Origin: Fortiea sp. LEGE XX443
GTDB lineage: Bacteria; Cyanobacteriota; Cyanobacteriia; Cyanobacteriales; Nostocaceae
NCBI RefSeq assembly: GCF_015206815.1
Contig: NZ_JADEXZ010000012.1
Location: forward strand, 36,175 to 100,174
Direction of reading: 5' to 3'
DNA length: 64,000 nucleotides
The notes under the pieces: model-generated
What the model saw: only the letters and a program-made list of their open reading frames with translations
What the model was told of the DNA's origin: nothing
The model's database searches: none
Translations under genes and position numbers: made by a program
Part shown: positions 18,300 through 28,558 of the stretch, piece after piece
Layout: every line of letters begins with the position of its first letter
How positions within the stretch are numbered: position 1 is the first letter of the stretch

Positions 18300-18498
18300 G
18301 TGGTATAGATAGTATTGAGAATAAATTGCAAGACTGTGAGATGAAATTCTTAATTTATGACCTCTAACGATCGCTAAACGCATCCTCAGCCAAGACTGTG
18401 TGCGAATTTGATTTAGTCAAGAAATCTACAAATCGCTAGTACAGTTTCGGCTACACCGCTGATGAAAGTTAAACTCCAGAATTTAGGTGTGCATCTCA

Positions 18499-21400
18499 AT
18501 GCCTGAACATCAGAATACTCAAAGCAGTAATGCCTTTGAAGGAATTTGCGAATTTTCTACTGTTGTTGAACTTTTACGTTACAGAAGTAGCCGACAGGCT
18601 AAACAACTAAGTTATACATTCTTAGGCGATGGGGAGACGGAAAGCGATCGCCTCACTTATGAACAGCTGGATCAAAACAGTCGGGTGATCGCCTCACAAC
18701 TGCAAAGTTTAGGTTTAAGTGGCGATCGCGCTTTACTACTTTATCCGCCAGGTTTAGAATATCTTGCTGCCTTTTTTGGTTGTCTCTATGCTGGGGTTGT
18801 AGCAGTTCCAGCTTATCCACCACGCAATCAACGTAACACCCCCAGAATTTTAGCAATTTTAGAAGATGCACAAGCAGCGGCAATTCTAACTACCACCGCC
18901 ATTTTGCCTCAATTGCAATCTTTGTTTGCCAATCAAATCAATCATATTCACTGGCTAACCACTGACAACCTCTTTCCTGGTATAGAAGAGGCTTGGCAAG
19001 AGCCTCTGATCAATACAGACACACTGGCATTTCTGCAATACACCTCTGGTTCTACCGGCACACCAAAAGGTGTAATGCTCAGTCATGGCAACCTGCTCCA
19101 CAATGCTGTTGTGACTCGCCAGTATATGGAACATTCATCCAGTAGTAAATTTGTCACTTGGCTGCCTATTTATCATGACATGGGTTTAATTGGTGGAGTA
19201 CTGCAACCTCTATATGGCGGTTTCCCTTGTATCATGATGCCGCCAGCAGCTTTCCTCCAGCGTCCCTATCGTTGGTTAGAAGCAATTTCTCGTTATGGAG
19301 GAACCACCAGTGGCGCTCCCAACTTTGCTTATGAGCTTTGTATTGAAAAAATCACCCCCGAACAACGTTCAACCCTAGATTTAAGCACTTGGAATGTGGC
19401 TTTTAATGGTGCTGAACCAATTCGTCAGGAGACTCTAGAGAAGTTTGCAGCCACCTTCGCTGAATGCGGTTTTCGTCCAGAAGCCTTTTACCCATGCTAC
19501 GGCATGGCAGAAGCCACATTAATGGTATCTGGTAGCGTCAAATCTGCGTTAATAAATAGTCTATCTCTGCGAAAAAGCGCTTTAGAACGCAACCAAGTAG
19601 AAATAATTGATCCCGTTGCTGATGATGAAAATTCCACAGTATTAGTCAGTTGTGGTCGAGTTGTACCACAACAGCAGATTGTAATTGCCAACCCAGAAAC
19701 CTTAACTCGTTGTCAACCCAATCAAATTGGGGAAATTTGGGTATCAGGCCCTAGTATTGGTCATGGTTATTGGAACCGTTCAGAAGAAACAGAACAAACC
19801 TTCCACGCCTACTTGCAAGATACGGAAAAAGGCGCATTTTTACGAACCGGTGACTTAGGCTTTCTGCACAATGGCGAACTCTTTATTACGGGTAGAGCCA
19901 AAGATTTAATCATCATCAGAGGACGCAATCTTTATCCTCAAGATATTGAACTCACCGCCGAATGCAGCCACAAAACATTACGTTCAGGGAGTGTGGTAGC
20001 CTTTGCAGTAGAAGTAGAAAAAGAAGAACGCCTGGTAGTTGTACAAGAATTAGAATTTCGTGCCAAACCCAATATAGATGAAGTGACGGCTGCTATTCGC
20101 CAAGCTATTACAGAAGAACATGAAGTACAAGTTTATGCAGTTGTTTTAATCAAAGCTGGCACCATTCCCAAAACTTCTAGTGGTAAAATTCAACGTCGGG
20201 CTACCAAAGCAGGATTTTTAGCAGGTACATTAGAGGTTGTTGGTAGTAGTAGTTTAGAAATTATCCAAACAATAGAGCCAGCAGAAGTTCTGACACGCAC
20301 AGAATTACTAGTAGTAGAACCGAAACAACAGCAGCAGTTATTAAACTCTTATTTACATAAATTAGTAGCAAGGGTATTGAGGGTAACGCCTTTTCAGATA
20401 GACTTACAACAACCTTTGAGTAGCTTAGGTTTAGACTCCCTTAAAGTCTTTGAGTTAAAAAACAGAATAGAGGTTGATTTTGAGGTAACTATATCCGTAG
20501 CTGATTTTTTTGATGGTGCTGGTATTGCTGAGTTAACCACCCAAATACTAAACCAAGTTAATAGTAATTTGACTAGTGCGTATTTGCCCATCTCTAAATT
20601 TGAAATAGCCACAAACCAGCATCCACTGACCTTTACTCAACAGCAGTTGTGGTTTATCAACCAACTCCAACCAGGGACAGCTACATATAACATTTCTGTG
20701 GCTATTCATTTAACAGGAAAGTTAAATGTATCCGTATTAGTTCGCAGCTTCACCGAAATTATTCAAAGACACGACATCTTACGAACCAGCTTTGAGATAG
20801 TCAATGGTGAACCCATCCAAAAAGTTGCAGATTTTGTCGCATTCACTTTACCAGAAGTTGATTTGTGCCATTTAGTTGATGAACAACAACAGACTGAAGT
20901 GCAAAAATTATCTTTGCAAGAGGCTCAGTCATCTTTTGATTTAGGACAAGCACCTTTATTGCAGGCAAAACTACTGCACTTGCGAGCAGAACAATCAATA
21001 TTAATTTTGACACTGCATCATTTAGTTGGTGATGGTTGGTCAATCAAGATACTAGTTCAAGAATTAGCTACAATTTATCAAGCTTTTGCTGATGGAAAGC
21101 CTGCTCAATTACCTCAAATTACTGTGCAGTACACAGATTTTGTGTATTGGCAACGAAATTGGTTACAAGGCGAAGTTATACAAAAGCATTTAGCTTATTG
21201 GAAACAGCAATTAGGCGAAAATCTGCCTGTACTGCAACTACCTACTGACCATCCTAGACCGCCAATTCAAACTTTTCGAGGAGCGCAGCAAAAATTTGTA
21301 TTGTCTACAAAGTTAACTGAAGCAATCAAACAGTTAAGTCAGCAGGAAAACGTCACCTTATTTATGACCTTGTTAGCAGCTTTTCAAACATTGCTATACC

Positions 21401-23796
21401 GCTACACAGGTCAGGAAGATATTCTTGTTGGTTCACCGATTGCTAATCGTAACCGTGCTGAACTAGAAAACTTAATTGGTTGTTTTGTCAATACTTTAGT
21501 ATTGCGTACCAATGTAGAAGAAAATCCCACATTTAGAGAATTGTTGGGACGAGTGCGAAAGGTGGCAATTGATGCCTATACTCATCAAGATTTACCTTTT
21601 GAGAAGTTAGTAGAAGCATTAGAACCAAATCGGGATTTAAGCTATAACCCACTATTCCAGGTGATGTTTGTGCTTCAAAATCCTCTTGCATCAGATAGCA
21701 TCTGGAAAACTGAGGAACTTGAGACAGGGACAGCCAAGTTTGATATCCTGCTATCAATGATTGATGGTGAAGAAGGATTGACAGGGACACTAGAATACAA
21801 CACTGATTTATTTAACCCAGATACGATAATCAGAATGGTTGGGCATTTCCAAACCATGCTAGAGGCTGTAGTTAATGATCCCAATCAGCCTATTTGTGAG
21901 TTACCAATATTGACTCCTGCTGAACGTCAGACACTACTAGTAGACTGGAACAGTACTCAGGTTGATTATCCTCAAGCAGCTTGTATCCATCACTTGTTTG
22001 AGGCACAAGTAGAAAAAACACCAGATGCTGTAGCAGTAGTATTTGAGAATCAGAAACTTACCTATCAGGAATTAAATAATAAAGCAAATCAACTAGCACA
22101 TTATCTACAAAATCTAGGCGTGAAACCAGATACTTTAGTTGGTATTTGTATGGAACGCTCTTTAGAAATGTTAGTGGGACTATTGAGCATTTTGAAAGCT
22201 GGAGGTGCTTATGTGCCACTAGATCCTACCTATCCATGCGATCGATTAGCATTTATGTTAGATAATTCTCAAGCTAATATATTGTTAACACAACGGCATT
22301 TGCTTGAGAAAGTAGGCAGTAACACAGATAAAGTTATTTGTCTGGACATAGATTGGCCTCTAATTGCCCAAGAACCAACGCAAAACCCTTGCAGTCAAAT
22401 AACTGTAAACAACTTAGCTTATGTGATTTATACTTCTGGTTCTACAGGTAGACCCAAAGGTGTTGCGATCGAACATCACAGTACAGTCGCTCTTATAGAT
22501 TGGTCAAGAACAGTATTTTTGAGTGCAGATTTAGCGAGTGTTTTAGCTTCTACCTCCATTTGTTTTGATTTGTCAGTTTTTGAAATATTCGTACCCCTAA
22601 GTTATGGTGGCACAGTCCTCTTAGTTGAAAACATTTTATCTTTACTGACTTTGGCAGCACGACAAAAGGTAACGTTAATTAATACTGTACCGTCTGCGAT
22701 CGCAGCTTTATTGAAAGAGCAAGCTATACCTACTTCGGTTAGGACAATTAATCTTGCAGGTGAACCTTTATTAAATAAGTTAGTACAACAACTATATGAA
22801 CTAGAGAATATTCACAATGTCTTGAATCTCTATGGGCCTTCGGAAGATACAACCTACTCTACATACACTTTAATTCCACGTACCAACCAAGAAACAATAT
22901 CTATTGGTCGTCCTATTGCTAACACACAAATATACATATTAGATCAACAATTGCAACTGGTTCCCATAGGTATTGTTGGTGAGTTATATATCGGTGGTTT
23001 GGGTTTGGCACGAGGCTATTGGAATATACCTGAATTAACCAAAGAAAAGTTTATTATTAACCCGTTTTTACCAGAAAACCGCCTTTACAAAACAGGAGAT
23101 TTAGCCCGTTATCGTGCGGATGGAACAATTGAATTTTTGGGAAGAATTGACCATCAAGTTAAATTGCGCGGTTTTCGTATTGAATTAGGAGAAATTGAGA
23201 CTGTCGTAGCACAACATCCCAATGTGCGAGAGACAGTAGTCATTGCTAATGAAAATCGCCTGATTGCTTATGTAGTTACTACAGCAATATTTTCTGTAAA
23301 TGAATTACGCAATTTTTTAAAAGAAAAACTGCCTGAATATATGTTTCCTTCAGCCTTTATAGTGTTAGAAGCATTACCTCTGACTCCCAATGGAAAAGTA
23401 GACCGTCGTGCTTTACCTGCACCAGATAAATTACGTCCAGAATTAGCTAATAATTATCAAGCTCCTCAATCTGAGGTGGAAAAAACAATAGCTAAGGTTT
23501 GGAAACAGGTATTACAGCTAGAAAAAGTAGGTATTCATGATAATTTCTTTGACCTTGGCGGACATTCTTTATTGGTTGTGCAAGTAAACAATAAACTTAG
23601 GGAAATTTTGCAATGGGATTTATCAGTTGTCGAAATTTTTCAAAATCCAACTATTAAGTTGTTGGCAGAACATTTCAATAAAAATTCAGACACAGCAACC
23701 GCTTTAGGAAAAATGCGCGAAAGAGTTGATAAACAAAGAGAAGCTCTCAACCAACGCAATCAATTATTAATGAAGCAACGAAAGAATTTTAAGTAA
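18499..23796 (+). CDS. FAAL-ACP-C-A(Ala)-PCP loading and first NRPS module
   Basis: About 1765 aa. Residues 15-575 form a fatty acyl-AMP ligase (QYTSGSTGTPKGVML; FAAL-type GDRALLLYPPGLEYLAAFFGCLYAGVVAVPAYPP). An ACP follows (LGLDSLKVFELK, Ser about 647), then C (about 705-1130, active HHLVGDG), A (about 1150-1640) and PCP (LGGHSLL). Pocket residues read D-L-F-N-N-A-L-T-Y-K, the code known for alanine in microcystin McyA. The protein would activate a free fatty acid, load it on the ACP, and acylate Ala. A charged helical tail (about 1737-1765) may dock to the PKS. I choose the ATG at 18499 with TAGGTG upstream; a GTG lies four codons earlier. It is the first gene of the operon. Confidence 0.93.
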   Translation: MPEHQNTQSSNAFEGICEFSTVVELLRYRSSRQAKQLSYTFLGDGETESDRLTYEQLDQNSRVIASQLQSLGLSGDRALLLYPPGLEYLAAFFGCLYAGVVAVPAYPPRNQRNTPRILAILEDAQAAAILTTTAILPQLQSLFANQINHIHWLTTDNLFPGIEEAWQEPLINTDTLAFLQYTSGSTGTPKGVMLSHGNLLHNAVVTRQYMEHSSSSKFVTWLPIYHDMGLIGGVLQPLYGGFPCIMMPPAAFLQRPYRWLEAISRYGGTTSGAPNFAYELCIEKITPEQRSTLDLSTWNVAFNGAEPIRQETLEKFAATFAECGFRPEAFYPCYGMAEATLMVSGSVKSALINSLSLRKSALERNQVEIIDPVADDENSTVLVSCGRVVPQQQIVIANPETLTRCQPNQIGEIWVSGPSIGHGYWNRSEETEQTFHAYLQDTEKGAFLRTGDLGFLHNGELFITGRAKDLIIIRGRNLYPQDIELTAECSHKTLRSGSVVAFAVEVEKEERLVVVQELEFRAKPNIDEVTAAIRQAITEEHEVQVYAVVLIKAGTIPKTSSGKIQRRATKAGFLAGTLEVVGSSSLEIIQTIEPAEVLTRTELLVVEPKQQQQLLNSYLHKLVARVLRVTPFQIDLQQPLSSLGLDSLKVFELKNRIEVDFEVTISVADFFDGAGIAELTTQILNQVNSNLTSAYLPISKFEIATNQHPLTFTQQQLWFINQLQPGTATYNISVAIHLTGKLNVSVLVRSFTEIIQRHDILRTSFEIVNGEPIQKVADFVAFTLPEVDLCHLVDEQQQTEVQKLSLQEAQSSFDLGQAPLLQAKLLHLRAEQSILILTLHHLVGDGWSIKILVQELATIYQAFADGKPAQLPQITVQYTDFVYWQRNWLQGEVIQKHLAYWKQQLGENLPVLQLPTDHPRPPIQTFRGAQQKFVLSTKLTEAIKQLSQQENVTLFMTLLAAFQTLLYRYTGQEDILVGSPIANRNRAELENLIGCFVNTLVLRTNVEENPTFRELLGRVRKVAIDAYTHQDLPFEKLVEALEPNRDLSYNPLFQVMFVLQNPLASDSIWKTEELETGTAKFDILLSMIDGEEGLTGTLEYNTDLFNPDTIIRMVGHFQTMLEAVVNDPNQPICELPILTPAERQTLLVDWNSTQVDYPQAACIHHLFEAQVEKTPDAVAVVFENQKLTYQELNNKANQLAHYLQNLGVKPDTLVGICMERSLEMLVGLLSILKAGGAYVPLDPTYPCDRLAFMLDNSQANILLTQRHLLEKVGSNTDKVICLDIDWPLIAQEPTQNPCSQITVNNLAYVIYTSGSTGRPKGVAIEHHSTVALIDWSRTVFLSADLASVLASTSICFDLSVFEIFVPLSYGGTVLLVENILSLLTLAARQKVTLINTVPSAIAALLKEQAIPTSVRTINLAGEPLLNKLVQQLYELENIHNVLNLYGPSEDTTYSTYTLIPRTNQETISIGRPIANTQIYILDQQLQLVPIGIVGELYIGGLGLARGYWNIPELTKEKFIINPFLPENRLYKTGDLARYRADGTIEFLGRIDHQVKLRGFRIELGEIETVVAQHPNVRETVVIANENRLIAYVVTTAIFSVNELRNFLKEKLPEYMFPSAFIVLEALPLTPNGKVDRRALPAPDKLRPELANNYQAPQSEVEKTIAKVWKQVLQLEKVGIHDNFFDLGGHSLLVVQVNNKLREILQWDLSVVEIFQNPTIKLLAEHFNKNSDTATALGKMRERVDKQREALNQRNQLLMKQRKNFK

Positions 23797-23813
23797 TCGA
23801 AAAAGAGTAATTT

Positions 23814-26800
23814 ATGGAAAATATTGCCATTATTGGCGTAGCTGGGCGTTTCCCTGGAGCCAAAAATATTACCGAGTTTTGGCTGAATTTATGTGATGGA
23901 GTTGAAGCAATTTCTCAATTCAGTGATGAAGAATTAATTGCGGAGGGAATAGATATATCATTACTCAAGAATCATAACTATATAAAAGCTGGTGCTGTAT
24001 TAGAAGATTCAGATTTATTTGACGCTGGTTTCTTTGGCTTTAATCCTAAAGAAGCAGAGATGACTGATCCACAACATCGGTTATTTTTAGAATGTGCTTG
24101 GGAAGTATTAGAAAACGCTGGTTATGATGTTCAAAGATGTAACAGTCGGATTGGGGTTTATGCAGGTGCTAGTTTAAATAACTATTTGCCATTGAAGTTA
24201 AATATTGACCAAATTGGTTCAGCAAATAGTTTCCAGAAATTAATTGGAAACGATAAAGATTTTCTGTCTACTCGTGTTTCCTATAAGTTAAATCTGACTG
24301 GGCCGAGTCTCACCATCCAAACAGCTTGTTCTACTTCTTTAGTCGCTACAGCTTTAGCTTGTCAAAGCTTGCTCAATTATCAATGTGATATGGCTTTGGC
24401 TGGTGGTGCTTCAATTCGTGTACCCCAAAAAACAGGGTATTTACATCAAGAAGGAGGAATTTTATCACCTGATGGTCATTGTCGCGCCTTTGATGCCAAA
24501 GCTAGAGGGACAATTATTGGTAATGGTGTAGGGGTGGTGCTATTAAAGCGGTTATCGGATGCGATCGCAGATGGCGATCATATCTATGCTGTAATTAAAG
24601 GTAGTGCCATCAATAACGATGGTTCTGGTAAAGTGGGCTATACAGCACCCAGCGTCAACGGACAAGCAGAAGCGATCGCAGAAGCAATAGCCTTAGCAGA
24701 CATTGAAGCTGAGACAATCAGCTATATCGAAACTCATGGTACAGGAACAGCTTTAGGCGATCCGATTGAAATCTCTGCATTGACAAATGTATTTCGGGCT
24801 GAAACTGAGAAAAAAGGTTTCTGTGCGATCGGTTCTGTCAAAACCAATATTGGACATCTAGATGCTGCTGCTGGAGTGACAGGTTTAATTAAAACCGCGT
24901 TGGCTTTACATCATAAATTAATTCCTCCCAGCTTAAATTTTGAACGGCCTAATCCAGAAATTGACTTTGCTAATAGCCCTTTCTACGTCAATACAAAATT
25001 AACTGAATGGAATGCAACTTCCACACCGCGTCGGGCGGGAGTTAGTTCTTTAGGTATTGGTGGGACGAATGCTCATGTCGTTTTAGAAGAAGCTGCTTCT
25101 GTGATGAAAGTGCAGAAGCAGAACAGAGATTATCAGTTATTAGTACTTTCAGCTAAAACTGATTCAGCCTTAGAAACTGCTACTAACAATCTGGCTCAAC
25201 ATCTTAGACAGCATCCTGATTTAAATTTGGCAGATGTAGCTTACACACTGCAAGTAGGGCGTGGGGTATTTAATTATCGCCGTGCGGTGGTTTGTCAAAG
25301 TACCCAAGAAGCTATAAACGCATTAGAAAATATAGATCCTCAACAAGTATTAACTCACTTTGAAGAACCAATTCAACGCTCTATTACCTTCATGTTTCCT
25401 GGACAGGGCGCTCAGTATGTAGATATGGGGCGAGAACTCTATCAGACTGAGCTTACTTTCCGCGAAGAGGTAGATCGTTGTTGTGTGCTACTCGAACCGC
25501 ATTTAGGATTAGATTTGCGATCGCTTATTTATCCACAAGAATCTGAAAAAGCAGCAACAGAACAACTCAAGCAAACTCAATTTGCACAACCAGCATTATT
25601 TGTCATTGAGTATGCGTTGGCTCAACTGTGGATGTCTTGGGATATCTCTCCACAAGCGATGATTGGCCACAGTATTGGGGAGTATGTAGCCGCTTGTCTT
25701 GCTGGTGTGATGTCGTTGGAAAACGCGTTAACTTTGGTTGCTGTGCGTGGGCGACTAATGCAGCAAATGTCAACAGGTGCAATGCTTTCTGTTTCTGCAT
25801 CAGCAGCAGAAATTCAAACTTTTCTCAACGAAGATTTAGCTTTAGCTGCGAGTAATGCACCTTCTTTATGTGTGGTTTCAGGAAGTCATGATGCAGTAGA
25901 TAAAATTGCTGAAAAACTTACAGAAAAAGGCGTAGAGTGTCGTCGTTTGCATACTTCTCATGCTTTTCATTCCTACATGATGGAACCGATGTTAGAACCA
26001 TTCATGGCGGAACTGAAAAAAGTCAAACTTAATCCTCCCGAAATTTCTTTTATTTCTAACCTCACGGGTACTTGGATTACTGCACAACAAGCTACATCTC
26101 CAGATTATTGGGCGCAGCATTTACGTCAAACAGTACAGTTTTCCGATGGTTTGTCAGTTTTATTGCAAGAAACTGAACGCATTTTGTTAGAAGTAGGGCC
26201 AGGGCGTACTTTGTGTACTCTCGTCAAACAACACGCCCAACAAGCAGCAGGACAGGTTGTATTACCTTCTTTACGTCACCCTCAGGAAGAAAAATCAGAT
26301 GTTAATTTCTTACTCAACATTTTAAGTCGGTTGTGGTTAACGGGAGTTGAAATAAATTGGTCTGGTTTTTATACCTACGAACAGCGTAATCGTGTACCTT
26401 TACCAACTTATCCTTTTGAACGTCAGCGTTACTGGATTGAGCCAGAAATACAAACTCAAATATTAGGTAAAGTTGAAAGTAAGCAAGGGAAAAATTCTAA
26501 CATTACCGATTGGTTTTATATTCCTTCTTGGAAACGAGTTCCCCTTGTTAAAACCAAAGATATTACTTCTAATCGTTCTCTAATTTTTGTTGATGAATAT
26601 GGTGCAGGTTCACAACTTGTTCAAGAATTACAACAACTGGGGCAGGATGTTATCACTGTCAAAATAGGAAAAAAATTTAATCAACTTGATAGCATTACAT
26701 ATACTATCAATCCGGCTGAAGTGGATGATTACCATAACTTGCTGCAACAGTTGCAAAAACAAGGAAAAATCCCCAATACAATTACCCATTTATGGAGTCT

Positions 26801-28352
26801 TAACCAATCACAAAATTTATCTTGGGAAACTACTCAAAATCTAGGTTTCTATAGTCTTGTTTACCTGGCACAAGCTATTGGGCAACAACAGATAAGCGAT
26901 ACCATACAACTTTTTGTTATCACTAATCATCTGCACGACATAACAGGGTGTGAAGAATTATTTCCTGAAAAAACAACCATATTGGGTGCTTGTAAAGTAA
27001 TTCCCCAAGAATATCCAAATATCAGTTGTCGTCTGGTTGATATTTTACTACCAATATCAGTCAGTCAATTGATAGATGAATTAACAGCAGAATCAAAAGA
27101 TTCAATAATTGCCTACCGGAATAACTACCGTTGGATACAAACATTTGAAACCATTGCATTAGAACTAGCTACCAAAGATAAAATCCGGTTGAAAGAAGGA
27201 GGAGTATATCTAATTACAGGTGGAATGGGTGGCATCGGTTTAGTTTTAGCTGAATATCTAGCTAAAAATGTACAAGCCAAACTGATTTTATTAGGACGTT
27301 CTTTAGCAACTAAAACTGAAAAAATCAAAGAATTAGAAGCATTAGGTGCAGAAGTATTAGTACTGACTGCTGATGTTACTAATTATGAACAGATGCAAAG
27401 TGCGATCGCGCAATCTCTAGAACGCTTTGGTACAATTCATGGTGTCATCCATACTGCTGGTATTGCTGGTGCAGGGATAATTCAACTCAAAACACCAGAA
27501 ATATCTGAAAAAGTTTTTGCACCCAAAATTCAAGGCACACTAACATTAAATAATGTTCTCAAAAACATCGATTTAGACTTCTTAGTTCTATGTTCATCCT
27601 TAAGTTCAATTCAAGGAGGATTTGGACAAGTAGATTATTGTGCCGCCAATACCTTTTTAGATGCCTTTGCTTATTGGAATACTGTAAAAAATAAGCGATT
27701 TACACTTGCTATTAATTGGGACGCTTGGCAAGAAGTTGGTATGGCAGCTAATACTATTATTCCTGATGAAATGAAAAACTGGCGCGAAGAAAGTTTAAAA
27801 AATGCTATTCTGCCACTAGAAGGAGTAGAAGCTTTTAGCCGGATTTTAGCTAACTCTCTACCTCAAGTTATAGTTTCCACCCAAGATTTACAAGCAGGAA
27901 TTGAGCAACTTAATCAATTAATTTTATCTTTATCATTTGCTCAAAAGCCAGTTAATTCTTGTCAAGTATCTGCCAGCAGACATTCACGCACTCTGCAAGA
28001 AAATACTTATGTAGCACCTCGTAACGAAATTGAAACAACTATTGCCCATATCTGGGAAGAACTCATCGGAATTGAAAAAGTAGGAATTCACGATAACTTC
28101 TTTGAATTAGGTGGACATTCTTTATTAGCAGTCCAAACTATTTCTCGTCTCAGAGAAGCTTTTCAAGTGGAATTACCACTGCGTACCCTACTTTTTGATG
28201 CACCAACAGTTAGCGAATTAGCTAATCTCATTATTGAAAAACAACCACAATCAGCAGAACTTGATGAAATGGCCAAATTATTAGCAGAAGTAGAAAACTT
28301 ATCCCTTGAAGAACTCCAAAAACAACTATCCCAAGAATCACTAGTTAGTTAA
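23814..28352 (+). CDS. Type I PKS module KS-AT-KR-ACP
   Basis: 1512 aa. KS about 1-425 has active-site TACSTS (Cys about 171), HGTGT and KTNIGH. AT about 520-830 has GHSIGEY and the malonyl-type HAFH. KR about 1125-1310 has the NADPH loop TGGMGGIG and catalytic YCAAN. The ACP has LGGHSLLAV (Ser about 1434). No DH, ER or methyltransferase is present. It should extend the acyl-Ala intermediate by one malonate and reduce the ketone, giving a statine-like 4-amino-3-hydroxy acid. The KR lacks the LDD motif of B-type domains, which suggests A-type. The gene is 17 bp after the FAAL gene. Confidence 0.95.
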   Translation: MENIAIIGVAGRFPGAKNITEFWLNLCDGVEAISQFSDEELIAEGIDISLLKNHNYIKAGAVLEDSDLFDAGFFGFNPKEAEMTDPQHRLFLECAWEVLENAGYDVQRCNSRIGVYAGASLNNYLPLKLNIDQIGSANSFQKLIGNDKDFLSTRVSYKLNLTGPSLTIQTACSTSLVATALACQSLLNYQCDMALAGGASIRVPQKTGYLHQEGGILSPDGHCRAFDAKARGTIIGNGVGVVLLKRLSDAIADGDHIYAVIKGSAINNDGSGKVGYTAPSVNGQAEAIAEAIALADIEAETISYIETHGTGTALGDPIEISALTNVFRAETEKKGFCAIGSVKTNIGHLDAAAGVTGLIKTALALHHKLIPPSLNFERPNPEIDFANSPFYVNTKLTEWNATSTPRRAGVSSLGIGGTNAHVVLEEAASVMKVQKQNRDYQLLVLSAKTDSALETATNNLAQHLRQHPDLNLADVAYTLQVGRGVFNYRRAVVCQSTQEAINALENIDPQQVLTHFEEPIQRSITFMFPGQGAQYVDMGRELYQTELTFREEVDRCCVLLEPHLGLDLRSLIYPQESEKAATEQLKQTQFAQPALFVIEYALAQLWMSWDISPQAMIGHSIGEYVAACLAGVMSLENALTLVAVRGRLMQQMSTGAMLSVSASAAEIQTFLNEDLALAASNAPSLCVVSGSHDAVDKIAEKLTEKGVECRRLHTSHAFHSYMMEPMLEPFMAELKKVKLNPPEISFISNLTGTWITAQQATSPDYWAQHLRQTVQFSDGLSVLLQETERILLEVGPGRTLCTLVKQHAQQAAGQVVLPSLRHPQEEKSDVNFLLNILSRLWLTGVEINWSGFYTYEQRNRVPLPTYPFERQRYWIEPEIQTQILGKVESKQGKNSNITDWFYIPSWKRVPLVKTKDITSNRSLIFVDEYGAGSQLVQELQQLGQDVITVKIGKKFNQLDSITYTINPAEVDDYHNLLQQLQKQGKIPNTITHLWSLNQSQNLSWETTQNLGFYSLVYLAQAIGQQQISDTIQLFVITNHLHDITGCEELFPEKTTILGACKVIPQEYPNISCRLVDILLPISVSQLIDELTAESKDSIIAYRNNYRWIQTFETIALELATKDKIRLKEGGVYLITGGMGGIGLVLAEYLAKNVQAKLILLGRSLATKTEKIKELEALGAEVLVLTADVTNYEQMQSAIAQSLERFGTIHGVIHTAGIAGAGIIQLKTPEISEKVFAPKIQGTLTLNNVLKNIDLDFLVLCSSLSSIQGGFGQVDYCAANTFLDAFAYWNTVKNKRFTLAINWDAWQEVGMAANTIIPDEMKNWREESLKNAILPLEGVEAFSRILANSLPQVIVSTQDLQAGIEQLNQLILSLSFAQKPVNSCQVSASRHSRTLQENTYVAPRNEIETTIAHIWEELIGIEKVGIHDNFFELGGHSLLAVQTISRLREAFQVELPLRTLLFDAPTVSELANLIIEKQPQSAELDEMAKLLAEVENLSLEELQKQLSQESLVS

Positions 28353-28442
28353 ATCACCTGTTTTACAAGATTTCAGTAAGTAGAAAGGTGCAAATAAACC
28401 GAACTATGTAACGGAAAGTAAAGTAGCTTGAAAACCTCTTCC

Positions 28443-28473
28443 CTTCTGCCTTCTGCCCTCTGCCTCCTGCCTT
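28443..28473. repeat. STRR: CTTCTGC-type heptamer repeat
   Basis: About four tandem 7-mers (CTTCTGC, CTTCTGC, CCTCTGC, CTCCTGC) in the only long gap within the operon, between the PKS and monooxygenase genes. This is a typical polypyrimidine STRR of heterocystous cyanobacteria. Confidence 0.8.
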
Positions 28474-28529
28474 GTCATAACGACAATTTTTAACACCGAC
28501 CTACTTAGCGTAATTAGTTCGTTTCTATT

Positions 28530-28555
28530 AATTACGAATTACGAATTACGAATTA
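28530..28555. repeat. STRR: AATTACG heptamer repeat
   Basis: Three perfect AATTACG units plus a partial one, ending just before the monooxygenase ATG at 28559. It occupies the position where a ribosome site would be, so translation of that gene may be weak or start differently. Confidence 0.85.
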
Positions 28556-28558
28556 TTT

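Larger units (their letters stand above)
17748..18498 (+). promoter_or_regulatory. Long upstream region of the NRPS/PKS operon
   Basis: About 750 AT-rich bases without a gene. This is the largest spacer ahead of the cluster and the likely place of its control. It holds two related palindromes, at 17918-17929 and 18288-18299, described separately, and a TATAGAT at about 18304-18310 that could be a -10. I see no clear classical 19-bp Fur box by eye. Confidence 0.45.

Noticed and set aside
28440..28556. CRISPR array
   Set aside because: The heptamer units are contiguous with no spacers; these are STRRs. No array or cas gene was seen anywhere in the window.
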